NCBI GenBank assembly: GCA_964634465.1
Contig: CAZWLY010000001.1
Span: 1 to 64,000 of the forward strand
Length of the DNA stretch: 64,000 nucleotides
Direction of reading: 5' to 3'
Source of the DNA: CAZWLY01 sp964634465
GTDB taxonomy: Bacteria > Desulfobacterota > Desulfarculia > G963662305
How positions within the stretch are numbered: the stretch's first letter is position 1; every line of letters begins with the position of its first letter. Positions 1 to 7,663 of the stretch are shown here, piece after piece. The notes beneath the pieces are model-generated. The model was not told the DNA's origin. It saw only the letters and a program-made list of their open reading frames with translations, and searched no databases. The translations under genes and the position numbers were made by a program.

Positions 1-251
1 AGGGTGCGCCGCCTCCTTCAATCCCTCCGTACACCAGTTTCGAGCATAGCTCCGTTATTTACCTGACAGCCCTCAGCCGGCCGACCGTAAGACCGGTCCG
101 CCCCAACAACCGCGGTTCGTGGAAGCTGTCTTTTTTCTCTTTCTGGATAACTATTACCCAGTCTGAAGCGCCGGGGGCGTCAAGTCAAGAGACAAGGCGA
201 CGGCCCGATCGGGCCCGCATCGTCCTCTGAACCAAAACCAGAAATAAGGAT
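1..251. other. Leader region with no recognised gene
   Basis: I see no plausible coding region here. The short open frames on the minus strand run antisense into the TetR gene and show no family resemblance. A Shine-Dalgarno-like AAGGAGG reads on the minus strand at positions 12-18. That could belong to a divergent gene starting left of the window, but no start codon lies at a sensible distance inside it. Confidence 0.4.
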
Positions 252-280
252 TTGACAACCCGGCCGAGCGGGAGTAATTT
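252..280 (+). promoter_or_regulatory. Sigma70-type promoter of the TetR operon
   Basis: A consensus -35 TTGACA (252-257) is followed by exactly 17 bp and a -10-like TAATTT (275-280). The palindromic operator begins at the next base, so a bound repressor would cover the transcription start. The first start codon lies 57 bp downstream. Confidence 0.75.
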
Positions 281-308
281 TATTATGACCGACCGGTCGG
301 TCATAATA
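281..308. promoter_or_regulatory. 28-bp perfect palindromic operator (probable TetR site)
   Basis: The half-site TATTATGACCGACC at 281-294 is followed directly by its exact reverse complement at 295-308. There is no spacer and no mismatch. It sits between the -10 element and the ribosome-binding site (AGGAGGAG, 326-333) of the TetR-family gene, the standard place for an autoregulatory TetR operator. Confidence 0.8.
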
Positions 309-336
309 GCGAAACGATAAAGTCCAGGAGGAGCGA

Positions 337-957
337 GTGGCGCCCCGGATCGTAGACAAGGCGGAGCGGCGGGCGAGCATCGTCCAGGCGGCGACCGAGG
401 TCTTCGCCGCCAAGGGCTACCGGGCGGCGACCATGGCCGAGATCGGCCAGACGGCCGGCATCGGCAAGGGGACAATCTACCTCTACTTTCCCTCCAAACA
501 GGACATCTTCCTGGCCGTCTTCGAGGCGTACGCCAGCGGAATGGTCGAGCAGTTCAAGAAGGCCGAAGCGGTCGCCCACCAAGACGGCGCCGCCGAGTTG
601 TTGCGCCGGTTGAACCGCCTCGCGGTCGAGGCCCTGGTCGAAATGCAGCCGATCTATTCGTTGGTTCTGGAGTTCTGGTCGGTGGCTTCGCTGGAAGAGC
701 TGAAGGAAGTGCTCGGGATCAAGTTCCGGCGGATGTACACCCAGTTCCGAGCGCTGATCGCCGGCCTGATCCGGCGAGGGATCGAGAGCGGCGAGTTTTG
801 CCCCGAGGTGGACGCCGAGGCGGTGGCCAGCATGTACATCGGCGCCATCGACGGCCTGGGGTTACAGATATGGCTGGATGACGGTCTCGATCCGGTCGCC
901 ATCGGGGAAGGCTTTTTGGAGGTCGTCCTGCGCGGCCTGATGGGGGGGGGAGAGTGA
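337..957 (+). CDS. TetR/AcrR family transcriptional regulator
   Basis: This is a 206-residue one-component repressor. Residues 10-56 form the TetR helix-turn-helix, with the typical AGIGKGTIYLYFPSKQDIF recognition-helix segment. The remainder is the helical ligand and dimerisation domain. The GTG start at 337 is chosen because AGGAGGAG lies three bases upstream and the 28-bp palindrome lies just before that. The stop codon overlaps the start of the LolA-like gene, so the regulator leads the operon it probably represses. The inducer cannot be read from the sequence. TetR genes beside exporters often sense an exported compound or a membrane-lipid signal, but that is inference. Confidence 0.9.
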   Translation: MAPRIVDKAERRASIVQAATEVFAAKGYRAATMAEIGQTAGIGKGTIYLYFPSKQDIFLAVFEAYASGMVEQFKKAEAVAHQDGAAELLRRLNRLAVEALVEMQPIYSLVLEFWSVASLEELKEVLGIKFRRMYTQFRALIAGLIRRGIESGEFCPEVDAEAVASMYIGAIDGLGLQIWLDDGLDPVAIGEGFLEVVLRGLMGGGE

Positions 958-1727
958 TGCCGGCGATCAAAAAACCGATTCTTGCCGCCGCGGCGGCGAT
1001 CGCAGTCCTGTTTCTGGCGGCGGGCGTCGCCCCGGCCGGAGACATCGACGCCAAGGCCCTGAGTCGCAAGCTGGACGAGCTGTACCGCTCCAAGACCAGC
1101 CGGGGCCGGATGACCATGACCGTGACCACGCCCCACTACACTCGGACCCTGACCATGAAGGTCTGGTCCAGGGGCATGGACGACACCCTGATCCGGATTC
1201 TGACACCCAGAAAAGAGCGGGGCAACGCCAGTCTGAAGAAGGGCAACGAGATGTGGAACTACATCGCCAAGATCAGAAAGACGACCCGCATCCCGCCGTC
1301 GCTGATGATGGCCTCCTGGATGGGCTCCGATTTCACCAACGACGACCTGGTCAAAGAGACGACCTGGGAGGAAGACTACTTCATCACGCTCTTGAACGAT
1401 CCGCCTCCCGGACAGATCGGCCTGGTCTACACGCCCAGGCCCGAGGCCCCGGTCACCTGGAGCAAGGTCGTCGCCTTCTTGGACGCCCAGACCTATCTGC
1501 CGGAAGTGATGGAGTACTACGACGAGAAGGGGCGCAAGGTGAGGGTGTTGACCTTTTCCGAGATCAAGAACCTGGGCGGTAAGACCATCCCGACCCGCTT
1601 GACCCTGACGCCGCTCTCCAAGGACAAGAAGGGCCGCAAAACCGAGATCGTCTACACCGAGATGGAGTTCGACGTTCCCTTGAGGTCCGATCTGTTCACC
1701 CTGACCAACCTGCGGCGGGATCGCTAG
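957..1727 (+). CDS. LolA-like outer-membrane lipoprotein-sorting protein
   Basis: This 256-residue protein has an N-terminal signal peptide (hydrophobic run ending near APAG, about residue 27), so it is periplasmic. The body resembles the LolA-like 'outer membrane lipoprotein-sorting protein' family (PF17131 type), including the characteristic SWMGSDFTNDDLV segment in the middle. Members are predicted to carry lipid or lipoprotein cargo between membranes. ATG 957 overlaps the TetR stop by one base; GTG 954 is also possible. The next genes encode two FtsX-type permeases and an ATPase, as in a Lol-type system. The cargo is unknown, and this is not the housekeeping lolA, which has a different context. 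Confidence 0.85.
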   Translation: MPAIKKPILAAAAAIAVLFLAAGVAPAGDIDAKALSRKLDELYRSKTSRGRMTMTVTTPHYTRTLTMKVWSRGMDDTLIRILTPRKERGNASLKKGNEMWNYIAKIRKTTRIPPSLMMASWMGSDFTNDDLVKETTWEEDYFITLLNDPPPGQIGLVYTPRPEAPVTWSKVVAFLDAQTYLPEVMEYYDEKGRKVRVLTFSEIKNLGGKTIPTRLTLTPLSKDKKGRKTEIVYTEMEFDVPLRSDLFTLTNLRRDR

Positions 1728-1728
1728 C

Positions 1729-2952
1729 ATGTGGAGCGTGCTGATAATCGGGCTGCGCAATCTTCGCCGCCGCCGGCTGCGGTCCATCCTGACCTGGTCG
1801 ATGATCTTCGTCGGCACCGGGCTGATCGTCTTCTCGGTCGGCCTGGCCGAAGGGACCTACGACGATATGATCGCCTTGGCCACCCGGTCCTACTCCGGCC
1901 ACTTCCAGGTGGTGGCCGAGAGCTACCACGACAAGCCGTCGCTGTTCAAGAACATCAAAGATCCGGCCAAGGAGGCGGCGGCGCTCGAAAAGCATCCCGA
2001 CGTCGTCGCCGTCACCGGCCGGGTGGAGACGGCCGGGCTCTTGGCGGCTGGAAACAGGACGACCGGGGTGATGCTGATCGGCGTCGATCCCCGACAAGAA
2101 CGGCGGGTGACCACCCTGGCCGACGCGGTGACCAAGGGACGCTGGCTCGAGGGATCGGCGGCCGGCTCCCGGCTGCCGATCATCATCGGCGAGGGCGTGG
2201 CCCAGCGGCTCAAGGTCGATCTGGGCGGCGAGGTCAGCTTCATCGGCCAGGCGGCCGACGGCTCCATCGCCGCCGACCTGTTCACCGTCGTCGGCGTCAT
2301 CGCCACCGGAACCGATGAGATAGACGGCGGAATGGCCCTCATTCGCCTGGCCGACGCCCAGGAACTGTTGGTCTTGGGACGACGGGTCCACCGCCTGGTC
2401 GGCCTGGCCACGAGCCTCGGCGTGATCGAGACCGTGAAAAGGGAAACGACGCTTTCCAACGGGCTGACGTTCCTGACCTGGCAGGAGGTGATGCCGTCGT
2501 TGGACCAGACCATCCGGGGCGATCGGGCCGGGCTGTGGGTATTCGTGTTCATCATGCTGGCCGTGGTCGTGCTGGGGGTGACCAACACGATGATGATGGC
2601 CGTCCTGGAGAGGACGCGAGAGTTCGGGGTGATGATGGCCCTGGGCACCACTCCCGGCCGGATCGTGGGGGTAGTTCTGAGCGAGGCGGCCTGGATAACC
2701 CTCATCGGCGTGCTCAGCGGCCTCATCGTCGGCGTGATCGCCAACCTCATCACCCTCAAGTGGGGCATCCGGCTGCTGGACGAGCCGATCACCTACGGCG
2801 GGGTGGTCATCGAGGTCATGCGGGCTCGAAACACCTTTGACGGCAACGTCGTCTTCCCGTTCCTGATCTTCGTCAGCGGCCTGGTGGCCGGCCTGGCGCC
2901 GGCGCTTCGGGCCGCCCGGCTCAAGCCGGCCCAGGCGCTCCGGCAGACCTAG
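1729..2952 (+). CDS. ABC transporter permease, FtsX/MacB/LolC-E type
   Basis: This 407-residue permease has the four-helix MacB/LolE layout. One helix lies at about 20-40, a large periplasmic domain at about 45-265, and three helices at about 270-295, 320-345 and 375-400. The cytoplasmic segment MMALGTTPGRIVGVVLSEA is the FtsX coupling region that contacts the ATPase. It starts one base after the LolA-like stop codon and is followed 12 bp later by a second permease, so the two probably form a heterodimer. Such MacB-type complexes drive periplasmic cargo by mechanotransmission and do not pass substrate across the inner membrane. Confidence 0.9.
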   Translation: MWSVLIIGLRNLRRRRLRSILTWSMIFVGTGLIVFSVGLAEGTYDDMIALATRSYSGHFQVVAESYHDKPSLFKNIKDPAKEAAALEKHPDVVAVTGRVETAGLLAAGNRTTGVMLIGVDPRQERRVTTLADAVTKGRWLEGSAAGSRLPIIIGEGVAQRLKVDLGGEVSFIGQAADGSIAADLFTVVGVIATGTDEIDGGMALIRLADAQELLVLGRRVHRLVGLATSLGVIETVKRETTLSNGLTFLTWQEVMPSLDQTIRGDRAGLWVFVFIMLAVVVLGVTNTMMMAVLERTREFGVMMALGTTPGRIVGVVLSEAAWITLIGVLSGLIVGVIANLITLKWGIRLLDEPITYGGVVIEVMRARNTFDGNVVFPFLIFVSGLVAGLAPALRAARLKPAQALRQT

Positions 2953-2964
2953 CGAGGTGCTGAT

Positions 2965-4185
2965 ATGTGGCTGTTGACGCTCCGCATGGCCTGGTGCAAC
3001 CTGTGGCGCAACACCCGCCGGACGATCATCACCGGCGGCGCCATCGGCCTGGGGCTGGCGGCGATGATCCTCTCTCTGGGCTGGTTCAACGGCATGAACC
3101 GCCACCTGATCGAGACGGTGACCCTATCCGGCATGGGCGAGGCCCAGATCCACGCGCCGGGCTTCAGAAAGACCCGCGACGTGGAGCTGGTCATTCCCGA
3201 CGGGCCGGCGGTGCTCCAGAGAGTCGAGTCCACCGAGGGCGTGGCCGGCGCCTCGCCCCGGCTCTACGCCATCGGCCTTCTGGCCATGGGCGACCGCTCG
3301 GCCAACGTCGAGGTTATCGGCATCGACACCCGGCGCGAGCCCAAGGTGACCAACTGGCATCGACGGTTGATCGCGGGCCGATACCCGGCTAAGGGCAACG
3401 AGGTCGTCATCGGCCGGGACCTGGCCGACGAGTTGGAGGTCGAGGTCGGTTCCAGGCTGGTGCTGACCATGGCCGACGCCAAGACCGGCGACATGAACAG
3501 CCTGCTCCTGAAGGTCGCGGGCGTCGTCTTCACCAACAACCCGACCCTGGACAAGCGCTCGGCACTGCTGCCTCTGGCCACGGTCCGGAAGGGCCTGGGT
3601 CTGGAGGGAGGCATTCACGAAATCGCCCTGGACATCGACGCGCCCAGCCTGAAGATCGAGGACCTCAAGCCGGTCCTCGACCGCCTCGACGCGCCCGGCC
3701 TCGAAGTCAGCGCCTGGCAGGACCTGTCGCCGGTGGTGGCCAGCCTGGGCGACCTCCAGGACGTCTACATGGCCCTGACGCTGGCCATCATCTTCATCAT
3801 CATCGCCTTCGGCATCGTCAACACCATGTCGATGTCGCTCATCGAACGCTTCCGGGAGTTCGGCATCCTCCGGGCGATCGGCGCCGCGCCTCTCCGGTTG
3901 GCCTGGCTGATCTTGGCCGAGGCGGCCTCGCTGGGCGTGGTCGGCTGCGCCATGGGCCTAGGCCTGGGGGTGGCCATCCACGGCGTCCTGGCCAAGGTCG
4001 GGATCAATCTGGGTCAATTGGAAGCGTTGGGCGTCACCTTCGAAACGCCGGTCTACCCCAGCCTGGATGTGGCCGGGGTGGCCGAAATCACCGTCGTATT
4101 CTTGATCTTGACCCCGCTGGTGGCCATCTTTCCGGCCGCCCGGGCGGCCAGGGTGGATGTCATCCGGGCCCTGCGCCACGAGTAG
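2965..4185 (+). CDS. ABC transporter permease, FtsX/MacB/LolC-E type (second)
   Basis: This 406-residue protein has the same topology as its upstream neighbour: one N-terminal helix, a periplasmic MacB core domain and three C-terminal helices. Its coupling segment reads REFGILRAIGAAPLRLAW, the typical FtsX form. It is clearly a paralogue of the preceding permease but diverged, which suggests a LolC/LolE-like pair and not a recent duplication. The ATPase gene begins 18 bp downstream. Its role is inferred from family and operon. The cargo could be a lipoprotein, a lipid or an amphipathic compound received by the LolA-like protein. Confidence 0.9.
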   Translation: MWLLTLRMAWCNLWRNTRRTIITGGAIGLGLAAMILSLGWFNGMNRHLIETVTLSGMGEAQIHAPGFRKTRDVELVIPDGPAVLQRVESTEGVAGASPRLYAIGLLAMGDRSANVEVIGIDTRREPKVTNWHRRLIAGRYPAKGNEVVIGRDLADELEVEVGSRLVLTMADAKTGDMNSLLLKVAGVVFTNNPTLDKRSALLPLATVRKGLGLEGGIHEIALDIDAPSLKIEDLKPVLDRLDAPGLEVSAWQDLSPVVASLGDLQDVYMALTLAIIFIIIAFGIVNTMSMSLIERFREFGILRAIGAAPLRLAWLILAEAASLGVVGCAMGLGLGVAIHGVLAKVGINLGQLEALGVTFETPVYPSLDVAGVAEITVVFLILTPLVAIFPAARAARVDVIRALRHE

Positions 4186-4203
4186 AGGGGGGGAGGAGTG
4201 AGT

Positions 4204-4902
4204 ATGTCCCAACCGGTGGTCGAAGTGAAAGACGTTTCGCGCCACTACGTGCTCAAGGGCGAGACCATCCGCGCCCTGGACGGAGTCAGTTTGAGCGTCG
4301 AGCGGGGCGAGTTCATGGCCGTGGCCGGGCCGTCGGGTTCGGGCAAATCGACCCTGCTCAACCTGATCGGCGCCCTGGACAGCCCTACCTCGGGCAGCAT
4401 CGCCGTGGACGGCCGCGACCTGGCCCGGCTCAGCCGGACCGAGCTGTCTCAAATGCGCTGCCGGTCCATCGGTTTCATCTTCCAATCGTACAATCTCATC
4501 CCGGTCTTGACGGTCATGGAGAACGTGGAGTACGTCATGCTCCTCCAGGGCGTCGGCAAGGAGGAGCGACGAGAGAGGAGCCGGGCTATTCTGGCCGAGG
4601 TGGGGCTGGCCGGCATGGAGGACAGGCGGCCGGCGGAACTCTCCGGCGGCCAGCAGCAACGGGCGGCCGTGGCCCGGGCCATCGTCAGCCGGCCGGCCCT
4701 GGTCTTGGCCGACGAGCCGACGGCCAACCTGGACTCGGTCACCGGGGCCGAGTTGTTGGACACCATGGCCGAGTTGAACAAGCACCATGGCGCGACCTTC
4801 ATCTTTTCCACCCACGATACCAAGGTGATGGAGCGAGCCTCGCGACTTATCATGCTTCGCGACGGCAAGGTGGCCTCGAACGGCCGGCCAGGGACGGTGT
4901 GA
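4204..4902 (+). CDS. ABC transporter ATP-binding protein, LolD/MacB type
   Basis: This is a complete 232-residue ATPase of the LolD/MacB/FtsE class. Walker A is GPSGSGKS (42-49), the Q-loop lies in IGFIFQSYNLIP, the signature is LSGGQQQR, Walker B is LVLADEPTANLD and the switch histidine lies in STHD. ATG 4204 is preferred over GTG 4198, because GGGAGGAG at 4191-4198 gives it normal spacing while GTG 4198 falls inside that motif. It powers the two preceding permeases. Its last bases overlap the GTG start of the beta-barrel gene, which indicates translational coupling. Confidence 0.93.
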   Translation: MSQPVVEVKDVSRHYVLKGETIRALDGVSLSVERGEFMAVAGPSGSGKSTLLNLIGALDSPTSGSIAVDGRDLARLSRTELSQMRCRSIGFIFQSYNLIPVLTVMENVEYVMLLQGVGKEERRERSRAILAEVGLAGMEDRRPAELSGGQQQRAAVARAIVSRPALVLADEPTANLDSVTGAELLDTMAELNKHHGATFIFSTHDTKVMERASRLIMLRDGKVASNGRPGTV

Positions 4903-6113
4903 AGCGGGCGTTCGCCATCCTCGTCGCCTGGATGATCCTTTTGGGGCCGGTCCCGGCGACGGCCGCGGAGTGGGGCGGCAGCCTGGTCATAAACGGCGCG
5001 GCCAACGTCTCCCTCGTCGATTGGTACGCTCTGGGCGGGCAGCCGGCCGAGGCGTCGATCCTGGAGCTGGCCAGGCTTCGAGCCGTCGGCAAGGCCTGGT
5101 ACGGCGAGGCTCTCACCCTGGAGGCGGCCTACGAGCTCAACGCCGTCCTCGGTAAAACCAGATCGGGGACCGGGCTGGAGCTCACGTCGCCGACCAAGCT
5201 GCGTCTGACCGACCTCAACCGGGAGTTCGCCAGCGGCGACGACTACGCCCTGGGCCAGAACCTGGACCGGTTCAATGCCGTTTTGAGCCTGTCCTGGCTG
5301 GAGGCGACGGTGGGTCGCCAGGCCATCTCCCACGGCAGCGGCCGGCTTTTCAACCCGACCGACATCTTCGCCCCGGTCTCGCCCTATACTACCTACTCCG
5401 AATACAAGGCCGGCGTGGACGCCGTGCGTCTAACCAAACCCGTCGGCGAGGAGTTGGAGCTGGAATTCTACGCCGTCGCCCACGAAGACGGACCGGCCAA
5501 GGGGATCTACCTCGGCCGGCTCCGCCGCCTCTTCTCCGGCTGGGACGCGTCTCTGTTGGCTGGCTTTTCCCTGGGCGAAGTCACCCTGGCCGCCGATCTC
5601 TCCGGCGACATCGGCGGGGCGGGTTGGTACGCCGAAGCCATCGCCCGCCTGAGAGACGACGTCTCGACGACGCTCAGGGCGACCGTCGGCCTCCAGTACC
5701 ACTTCGGCCTGGGAGTGGATCTCGTCGTCGAGGGCCACTACAACGGCCCCGGCCGGATCGAGCCGGAGAGCTACGGTCTGGCGGCGCTCACGCCCGAGGG
5801 GCGGGCCGGCGAAATATTTCTGACCGGCCGGTGGTACGGGGGCTTCAGTCTGCTCTACGAGCTCCACCCGCTGGTGGAGAGTGGCTTGAGCGGAATCGTC
5901 AACGCCATGGACGGCTCGCTGTTGCTTCTGCCAAGCCTGGACTGGGAGGTCGCCTCCGACGTGGTCCTGAAGGCCGGGGCCTCCATCGGCCTGGGCCGAC
6001 GACCCGAAGCCGTGACCGACTCCTCCGCTCCCGGCGGCCAGGTCGGTATCGCCAAGAGCGAGTTCGGGGCCTACCCCAACATCTACTATTTGGAGCTGCA
6101 ATTCACCTTCTAA
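4899..6113 (+). CDS. Probable outer-membrane beta-barrel protein
   Basis: This 404-residue protein has a clear Sec signal peptide (residues 1-23, ending PATAA) and alternating polar and hydrophobic strands throughout. It ends in FTF; a terminal phenylalanine is the BAM-recognition hallmark of outer-membrane barrels. No named porin family was recognised by eye. GTG 4899 overlaps the ATPase stop by four bases. As the last gene of the TetR-LolA-ABC operon it may be the outer-membrane exit, or acceptor, of whatever the ABC complex and LolA-like protein move. That role is inferred from context only. Confidence 0.75.
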   Translation: MKRAFAILVAWMILLGPVPATAAEWGGSLVINGAANVSLVDWYALGGQPAEASILELARLRAVGKAWYGEALTLEAAYELNAVLGKTRSGTGLELTSPTKLRLTDLNREFASGDDYALGQNLDRFNAVLSLSWLEATVGRQAISHGSGRLFNPTDIFAPVSPYTTYSEYKAGVDAVRLTKPVGEELELEFYAVAHEDGPAKGIYLGRLRRLFSGWDASLLAGFSLGEVTLAADLSGDIGGAGWYAEAIARLRDDVSTTLRATVGLQYHFGLGVDLVVEGHYNGPGRIEPESYGLAALTPEGRAGEIFLTGRWYGGFSLLYELHPLVESGLSGIVNAMDGSLLLLPSLDWEVASDVVLKAGASIGLGRRPEAVTDSSAPGGQVGIAKSEFGAYPNIYYLELQFTF

Positions 6114-6119
6114 GCTTGC

Positions 6120-6134
6120 CTTGCCGTCGGCAAG
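6120..6134 (+). terminator. Small hairpin after the beta-barrel gene
   Basis: CTTGCC and GGCAAG pair perfectly around a 3-base loop seven bases after the stop codon. The following sequence is only weakly T-rich, so it may be a weak terminator or nothing. Confidence 0.3.
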
Positions 6135-6176
6135 TTGGCTATCTTTGGGTCTCGACCGACGACGACGGGAGGCTCG

Positions 6177-7427
6177 ATGGGAAACAAACGCTCGGACGTG
6201 ATCATCATCGGCGGCGGGGTCATCGGCCTGGCCTCGGCCCTCTACGCCGCCCGGGCCGGGGCCGAGGTGACGCTGCTGGAGCGGGGCGAGGTCGGCTCCG
6301 GGGCGTCGAGCGGCAACGCCGGTTTCGTGGTCCCCAGCTTCTTCAGCCCCTTGGCCTCGCCGGGCACCGTGGCCGAGGGGCTGCGCTATCTGCCCGACCC
6401 AGAGGGCCCGTTCGGCATCCGCTGGCGGCTGGAGTGGGAGTTCTGGTCGTGGCTGGTGCGCTTTCTCAGATACTGCAACCGGCGCTGCTACGAGCAGGCC
6501 GTGGCCGTCTTCCAGGAGCTCAACCGGGAGGGGGTCGAGGCCCATCTGGAGCTGGCCGAGGAGGGCGGGGCCGAGTACGAGTTCAGCCGGAAGGGCCTGC
6601 TGTTCGTCTACACCGACCCCGAGCGTCTGGCCCGCGGCCGGGAGACGGCGGCCAAGGCGGCGGTCAAAGGCTTCGAGTCCCGGTTCCTTTCCGGGGAAGA
6701 GGTTCGGGCGGTGGAGCCGCTCATCGGGCCGGGCGTCATCGGCGGCATCCACTACCTGGACGACGCCGCCCTCAACCCGGCCGCCTTCGTGGCCTGGCTG
6801 GCTCGGCGGGCCGGCGAACTGGGCGTCAAGATCGTCACCCAGACCGAGGTCTACGGCTTTGTCACTCACGGCCGAAAGGTCGGCCGGGCGCTGACCACCA
6901 AGGGCGAGTTCGCCGCCGAGCAGTTCGTTCTGGCCGGCGGAGCCTGGCTGGGCCAGATGGCCCGCTGGTTGGGGGTGAGGCTGCCCCTGGAGGGCGGCAA
7001 GGGCGTCAGCCTGACCTTCCCCAAACCCGAGCCGGCGCCCAGACAGCCGCTTTTGCTGGACGAGGTCCACGCCGCCGTCAGCCCCATGGCCTCGGCGTTG
7101 AGGCTGACCGGGTTGATGTATCTGGCCGGGACGGACTTGAGTCTGGATCGCCGCCGGGTCAGGGGCGTCCACCGGGCTGCGATCCGCTACGTGCCCTCGC
7201 TGGCCGGGTTGAAGCCGGTCGAGGTCTGGCGAGGGCTTCGGCCCTGCGCGCCGGACGGCCTGCCGGTCATCGGCCGGCTCCGACCCTGGACTAACGTCAT
7301 CGCCGCCGGAGCCCACAACACCAAGGGAATCTGCCTGGGACCGATCACCGGCCGGTACGTGGCCCGACTCTTGAACGGCGAATCGCTGGGCGGCTTGGAA
7401 GCGACCCTGAGCCCGAACCGGTTCTGA
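6177..7427 (+). CDS. FAD-dependent D-amino-acid dehydrogenase-like oxidoreductase (DadA family)
   Basis: This 416-residue flavoprotein belongs to the DAO/DadA superfamily. The N-terminal dinucleotide-binding motif is GGGVIGLASALYAARAG (about 12-28), followed by GSGASSGNAGFV. A C-terminal FAD segment reads WRGLRPCAPDGLPVIG, then AAGAHNTKGICLGP. DadA enzymes oxidise D-amino acids to 2-oxo acids and pass electrons to the respiratory chain. The usual serine-histidine details of true DadA could not be checked, so substrate specificity is open. ATG 6177 is chosen because GGGAGG (6167-6172) precedes it. The gene is monocistronic by appearance. A D-alanine role would link it to the ortAB cluster 27 kb away, but that is speculative. 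Confidence 0.85.
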   Translation: MGNKRSDVIIIGGGVIGLASALYAARAGAEVTLLERGEVGSGASSGNAGFVVPSFFSPLASPGTVAEGLRYLPDPEGPFGIRWRLEWEFWSWLVRFLRYCNRRCYEQAVAVFQELNREGVEAHLELAEEGGAEYEFSRKGLLFVYTDPERLARGRETAAKAAVKGFESRFLSGEEVRAVEPLIGPGVIGGIHYLDDAALNPAAFVAWLARRAGELGVKIVTQTEVYGFVTHGRKVGRALTTKGEFAAEQFVLAGGAWLGQMARWLGVRLPLEGGKGVSLTFPKPEPAPRQPLLLDEVHAAVSPMASALRLTGLMYLAGTDLSLDRRRVRGVHRAAIRYVPSLAGLKPVEVWRGLRPCAPDGLPVIGRLRPWTNVIAAGAHNTKGICLGPITGRYVARLLNGESLGGLEATLSPNRF

Positions 7428-7556
7428 ACCTGGGCGGCGCTCCTTTGGGGCCCGATAACCACCCGGCCGCGCTTTTCGGCTCCTGGCTGGTCGCGCCTTT
7501 GCCGAGACGCAGCCTGACGCGAGCCGACCGCTGAAACTCCACCCGGCCGCCCCGTC

Positions 7557-7585
7557 TTGGCTAGGCGCCGCCCGTGGTGTAGAAT
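7557..7585 (+). promoter_or_regulatory. Promoter of the diguanylate cyclase gene
   Basis: TTGGCT (7557-7562), 17 bp, then TAGAAT (7580-7585). It lies in the 236-bp gap after the DadA-like gene and 78 bp before the cyclase start. Nothing else was recognised in that gap. Confidence 0.5.
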
Positions 7586-7663
7586 TCTTCCAACCGGGAC
7601 CGGCCTCGCCGCCGGCCCCGGCGGGCCGAAAACCCCGACCGCCACCGAAAACGAGAGGATGGC

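Noticed and set aside
5430..7316. A 628-codon minus-strand frame and similar frames at 17134-19221 and 1696-3105
   Set aside because: Shadows of the beta-barrel and DadA-like genes, dxs, and the first permease respectively; compositional artefacts.
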